Positions 61,001 through 64,000 of a stretch of DNA of 64,000 nt are shown in pieces. Both the position numbers and the translations under genes were made by a program. Location: positions 458,433 through 522,432 of the forward strand of contig CAJNOI010000047.1 of the NCBI GenBank assembly GCA_905250115.1. The letters are read 5' to 3'. The stretch comes from Adineta steineri. Taxonomy: Eukaryota; Rotifera; Eurotatoria; Adinetida; Adinetidae. Within the stretch, counting starts at the first letter, position 1. Each line of letters starts with the position of its first letter. The notes beneath the pieces are model-generated. The model saw only the letters and a list, made by a program, of their open reading frames with translations. It was not told where the DNA came from and ran no database searches.

Positions 61001-61217
61001 GACGTAAATCAAGTCTTTTAAGTAGTGCGTCGGATTATGCACGATCAATAAGTGTCGATCAACATGTTAATCGTGCTGGTTCACCTTATAGTGATAAGAC
61101 AGTTTCATTTTTTGATGAACGTGTTAAAGTTAAATCTAAGTATGTGATATAAAAAATTCATTTCGGTATATCAATTTATTCTGATTTGTTTTTAGAACAT
61201 CAACGGAACGTTCATAA
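58008..61217 (+). CDS. RNF19-like RBR E3 ubiquitin ligase
   Basis: Ten exons join in phase to 713 residues: 58008-58218, 58267-59088, 59142-59206, 59263-59342, 59681-59996, 60050-60191, 60248-60407, 60468-60584, 60933-61139, 61196-61217. RBR ligases pass ubiquitin through a catalytic Cys in RING2. Order: Ser/Thr-rich N-terminus, RING1 ([20 protein letters not shown] then [12 protein letters not shown]), IBR ([12 protein letters not shown] to [15 protein letters not shown]), RING2 ([20 protein letters not shown] then [16 protein letters not shown], with the catalytic Cys in GSCNHMTC), then two transmembrane segments after [18 protein letters not shown], which matches RNF19A/RNF19B. The C-terminal tail is Ser-rich. 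Membrane (ER) location is expected. Confidence 0.92.
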
Positions 61218-62043
61218 AGATATATATTTTATGGATCTGATTTAGTTTTTGTTTTTGAAAATGAAGAGATATATTTTAAAAACTCTTCATGATTTATTGT
61301 ACTATTGAAATAAAAAACAAAAGATTTCCTTTTTTTGTTTCGTTTTTTTTCCTTATGTATGTAAATATTTTTCTGTATATGTTTCTTTCTCTCTCTCTCT
61401 CTTTTTTTCCAGTGAATTCTTTCTTTTTCTTCGTCGGCTACTTTTGTTGTTCGTTTCGAGCTTGATGTTTGTATTGAAAAGAAAGCAGTTTGATCCCTCT
61501 TTTTTTGTCGTTTTTTTTTCTTTATACTCTTCGATTATAAATAATTTATTTTGAGAGTGGTATATATATTTATTATGGCGGAGAAATTCTAACATTCTTC
61601 ATGGTTTTATTTTGCTGTTTGTTTATTTATTACAAAGAAGGAATCATCATTGGAGAAAAAAACAAATGAATGATTTTATTTTCGCCTCATGAATGTCATT
61701 CTAATTTTAGATCTTTTTCTTTCGCCCTCATACGCTAATAAGGATTAAATTCTGAATGAATATAAGATAAATAGAATAGAAGTCTCAATTTTCAATATAT
61801 CTAAAGATTACATAGTTTTGAGTAGGGGAAATATTAAACCATTGAATAAAGATTAAAAGAAATTTGAACTTACTAATTATAGTAAAAGATAGATAAAAAA
61901 ATAGTTTGATAGAATTCTCTGCCAAAAAAAACGACTTTTTAGGATAAAAATAAATATGATGCCGAAGAAGTTCTCCTTGTCATAGAAAAGTATTGGATGG
62001 ACACGATGTAAATTAAAAGTATGTATCCTAATTGAATACCTTT

Positions 62044-62410
62044 CTATAAAGAAGTGGCGGATCTAGCTATTCGACAAACCGGCGACCGCCATCCCCCTCG
62101 AAACAGTGGCGGATTTAGGGGTGGGCGATCGCCCCCCTCTTCAGAAATTTTTTTGATTTTTTACAGCAAAAATGAACGAAAAAATAGATTCACACTACTT
62201 CGATTAGGCTCAAAAATTGTTCTTAGTCGAAATCGTCCCTCCCTTCCAAAATCCTAGATCCGTCACTGCCTCGAAAATAGATACTTCGACAAATACTGAA
62301 AACAGGTAGAACACTATAGATTACTCTCTTAAAAAATAATACTACTTTCTACTTTTTTTTATAAACCGCCACCCCTTCATGGAAATCCTTAATCCGCCAC
62401 TGCTATAAAG
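62044..62410. mobile_element. Outer hAT-type MITE (interrupted)
   Basis: The element spans 62052-62402 and is flanked by 8-bp duplications CTATAAAG (62044-62051 and 62403-62410). The left end AAGTGGCGGATCTAG and right end AATCCGCCACTG are inverted repeats of the same type as the copy at 8357; the first base has mutated from C to A. Without the insertion it would be about 178 bp. Confidence 0.88.
62096..62276. mobile_element. Inner hAT-type MITE nested in the outer one
   Basis: The element spans 62104-62268 (165 bp), starting CAGTGGCGGATTTAGG and ending CCTAGATCCGTCACTG. It is flanked by its own perfect 8-bp duplication CCTCGAAA (62096-62103 and 62269-62276). The interior begins with a GGGGTGGGCGATCGCCCCCC stretch like that of the copy at 8357. 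It must be younger than the element it interrupts. Confidence 0.9.
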
Positions 62411-63047
62411 AAATGATGTTTCTAATTTCTAGAAGGTATTACGCAGTAGCGGTAGTTCTGTAATAAATATGTAGTTGGTTACTTATATTATTAATAAAAG
62501 CTTTTATTTTTCATATGTTTTGTTTTATTCTGTTAATTAACACATACATTAAAGCGAATGTATTTGAAACTACTAACGACATCTATAAGATAAGAAAAAG
62601 AATATCTATGGAGTAAAATTATTAGAAAAACCTCTTGTAGTTCAATATTTCTATGAATATTTTCTATAAACTTTAAATAAAAAATAAATTTTGAAAAACA
62701 ATTTCTCATAAGAAAATCTAGTATAGAGAATTTCATACAGAAAATTGATTGGTATAAAACTGAATAGTTTTTCATTCTGGCCAGTGGCTATTCAAGTGAG
62801 CCAATCAACATTCAATCAATCATCAATTATTCTTTTTCGCTTCTATGCCAATCATTATTTCCTAATTAACAATACAATTTAATGTGATGAAAGACATCAT
62901 ATGCATTTGATATTTATTATTCTAGATCGATGTTTTTCTATTTCCGGTAATCCTAAGGTATACTAGATCTTCAAACTGTTTCTTTTTTGTTTACATATTT
63001 GTTGATTGTTGTTTTTTTTTAAACAAATCAGCGATGCTAAACAAAAT

Positions 63048-64000
63048 ATGGCACCACATGAATTTGCTGAAATTCGACTTGTATGTAAAGCTGATTATCT
63101 TGATCCACAATTAAAAATAAAATTACATGAAATTAAAGATAAATTAAGACAAATACTTCACACTGGTAACGAAAAAAAAATCGATTTAACTTTTTTTTAT
63201 TTTTTATTTTTGAAATTTTAAATTTAGGTCGAAGAAGATTTGCATTAAAAAAAGTGCAGCCGTGGAATAGTGTTAAAGTTACTTTTGATATTCCGAAAGA
63301 GGCAGCTGATCGTTTACATTTACTTGCTATTCAAGGAAATGTACGCCTCATCGAACTCGGAATACTTAGTGTGGAAATTGTTGGACAATCAAATGCTATT
63401 GTAGTTAATAGCAATAATAATAATAATAATAATGATAATAATAATGTAACAACGACGACGACAACAACTAATCCAACAACAACGAACAGTATATTTAAAT
63501 TATTATTATTTCAGAAAAAAATAAAATAAAAATTTAATTTTGTTAGGTAAAGATTTATCTGTACCATCATCAACAATAAAAACTCCAATTGATTGTCTTG
63601 AATCAACTGTTCCTCCACCTACAACACATAATTTTCCATTTGATAATAAAAGTGATGATCATCGACATAAACGAGTCAAATTAGAAAATGATAATGATCA
63701 ACAACAACAACAACAACAACAGAATTATAATTTTCCATATAAATCACCAACTACTGTTAATCTCATGCAACCACCACCACCATCGACAATTGGACATCCT
63801 GTTGGTCATTATATGCCTCAACAAACTTCACAGATTATACATCGACAATCAACACCATCACATACATTAACGAATAACTATGGACGAATACCACATCCAA
63901 ACAGTATTTCATCAACACATCCCACTTATTTAAACAGTTAAATTATTCTTAATAAAAATAATTCTTTTGTTTTTTATTGATTTTCTTTTTTTCTTCAGGT
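63048..64000 (+). CDS. NCOA6-like nuclear receptor coactivator (5' part)
   Basis: Exons 63048-63165, 63228-63488 and 63547-63936 join in phase, and a further exon begins at 63999 after an acceptor (TTTTTTTCTTCAG), so the gene runs out of the window. The start is taken at MAPHEFAEIRLV; an upstream exon joined at the CAG near 63031 is possible. Residues about 40-95 (ALKKVQPWNSVKVTFDIPKEA, then ADRLHLLAIQGN..LIELGILSVEI) match the conserved N-terminal region of NCOA6/ASC-2, a coactivator in the KMT2C/D histone methyltransferase complex. After it come Asn and Thr runs from (AAT)n and (ACG/ACA)n, a poly-Gln run and a Pro/Ser/Gln-rich disordered stretch, also as in NCOA6. Confidence 0.85.

Larger units (their letters stand above)
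61218..63047. other. Intergenic region carrying nested MITEs
   Basis: About 1.8 kb between the RBR ligase and the NCOA6-like gene. It contains T/C-rich tracts (61325-61420), the nested element at 62044-62410 and otherwise AT-rich sequence. An open frame at 62054-62257 merely reads through the MITEs. Upstream 5' exons of the NCOA6-like gene could lie here. Confidence 0.45.

Noticed and set aside
62054..62257. 67-codon plus-strand frame
   Set aside because: It simply reads through the nested MITEs and starts within the terminal repeat.
1..64000. CRISPR arrays, bacterial operons, phage genes
   Set aside because: No regularly spaced direct repeats or prokaryotic gene order is present; the intron-rich genes are eukaryotic.

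Overview
This window looks like nuclear DNA from a bdelloid rotifer, and the species is inferred. The DNA is very AT-rich. Genes are intron-bearing, with many introns of 45-80 bp ending in GT..AG. The gene set is metazoan (Caskin, TMEM231, VAMP, G-alpha, RNF19-type RBR ligase, IP6 kinase, NCOA6). It also holds families I associate with bdelloids: rhodopsin-like orphan receptors with a Met-Thr-Leu-Thr-Asp-Gln stretch before TM1, and B-box proteins ending in a GWW...CPFPWKI domain.

Layout. 0-5 kb has two convergent pairs: DPY30/coiled-coil/ankyrin protein (+) against a VAMP-like R-SNARE (-), then a FAM43-like PTB protein (+) against the ciliary transition-zone protein TMEM231 (-). 6-7.7 kb is an inositol hexakisphosphate kinase (+). 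8.36-8.46 kb is a hAT-type MITE with a perfect 8-bp target duplication. 9.4-10.9 kb is a class A GPCR (-). 10.9-19.9 kb has no recognisable gene. 19.9-21.4 kb is an intronless alpha-1,3-fucosyltransferase (+). 25-30.9 kb is an 11-exon Caskin (+). 31.6-33.8 kb holds a TLCD4-like membrane protein and a DUF1295 membrane enzyme (+). 34-35.2 kb is an unrecognised eight-exon gene and 35.3-37 kb a six-and-a-half LIM protein (+).

From 38.3 to 48.5 kb on the minus strand the exons fit one large gene: signal peptide, two six-bladed NHL propellers, five copies of a ~129-residue module, and a seven-helix receptor. Every exon boundary in it is phase 1. It is the most interesting object here. Its introns carry a 613-bp near-perfect palindrome and a piggyBac-type MITE.

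50-52.2 kb is an unrecognised nine-exon coiled-coil/acidic protein (-). 52.4-54.8 kb holds two tandem intronless paralogues of the B-box/GWW family (+). 55.4-57.4 kb is an eight-exon heterotrimeric G-protein alpha subunit (-). 58-61.2 kb is a ten-exon RNF19-like RBR E3 ligase (+). 62.05-62.40 kb is a hAT MITE nested inside another, each with its own 8-bp duplication. From 63.05 kb to the window edge is the 5' part of an NCOA6-like coactivator (+), which continues beyond the window.

Exon coordinates come from reading splice sites and checking phase by hand; no transcript or database evidence was available. Functionally the window is a mixed, ordinary metazoan neighbourhood: cilia (TMEM231, DPY30 protein), signalling (GPCRs, G-alpha, IP6K, Caskin), membrane traffic (SNARE), ubiquitination and transcription, with no operon-like logic.
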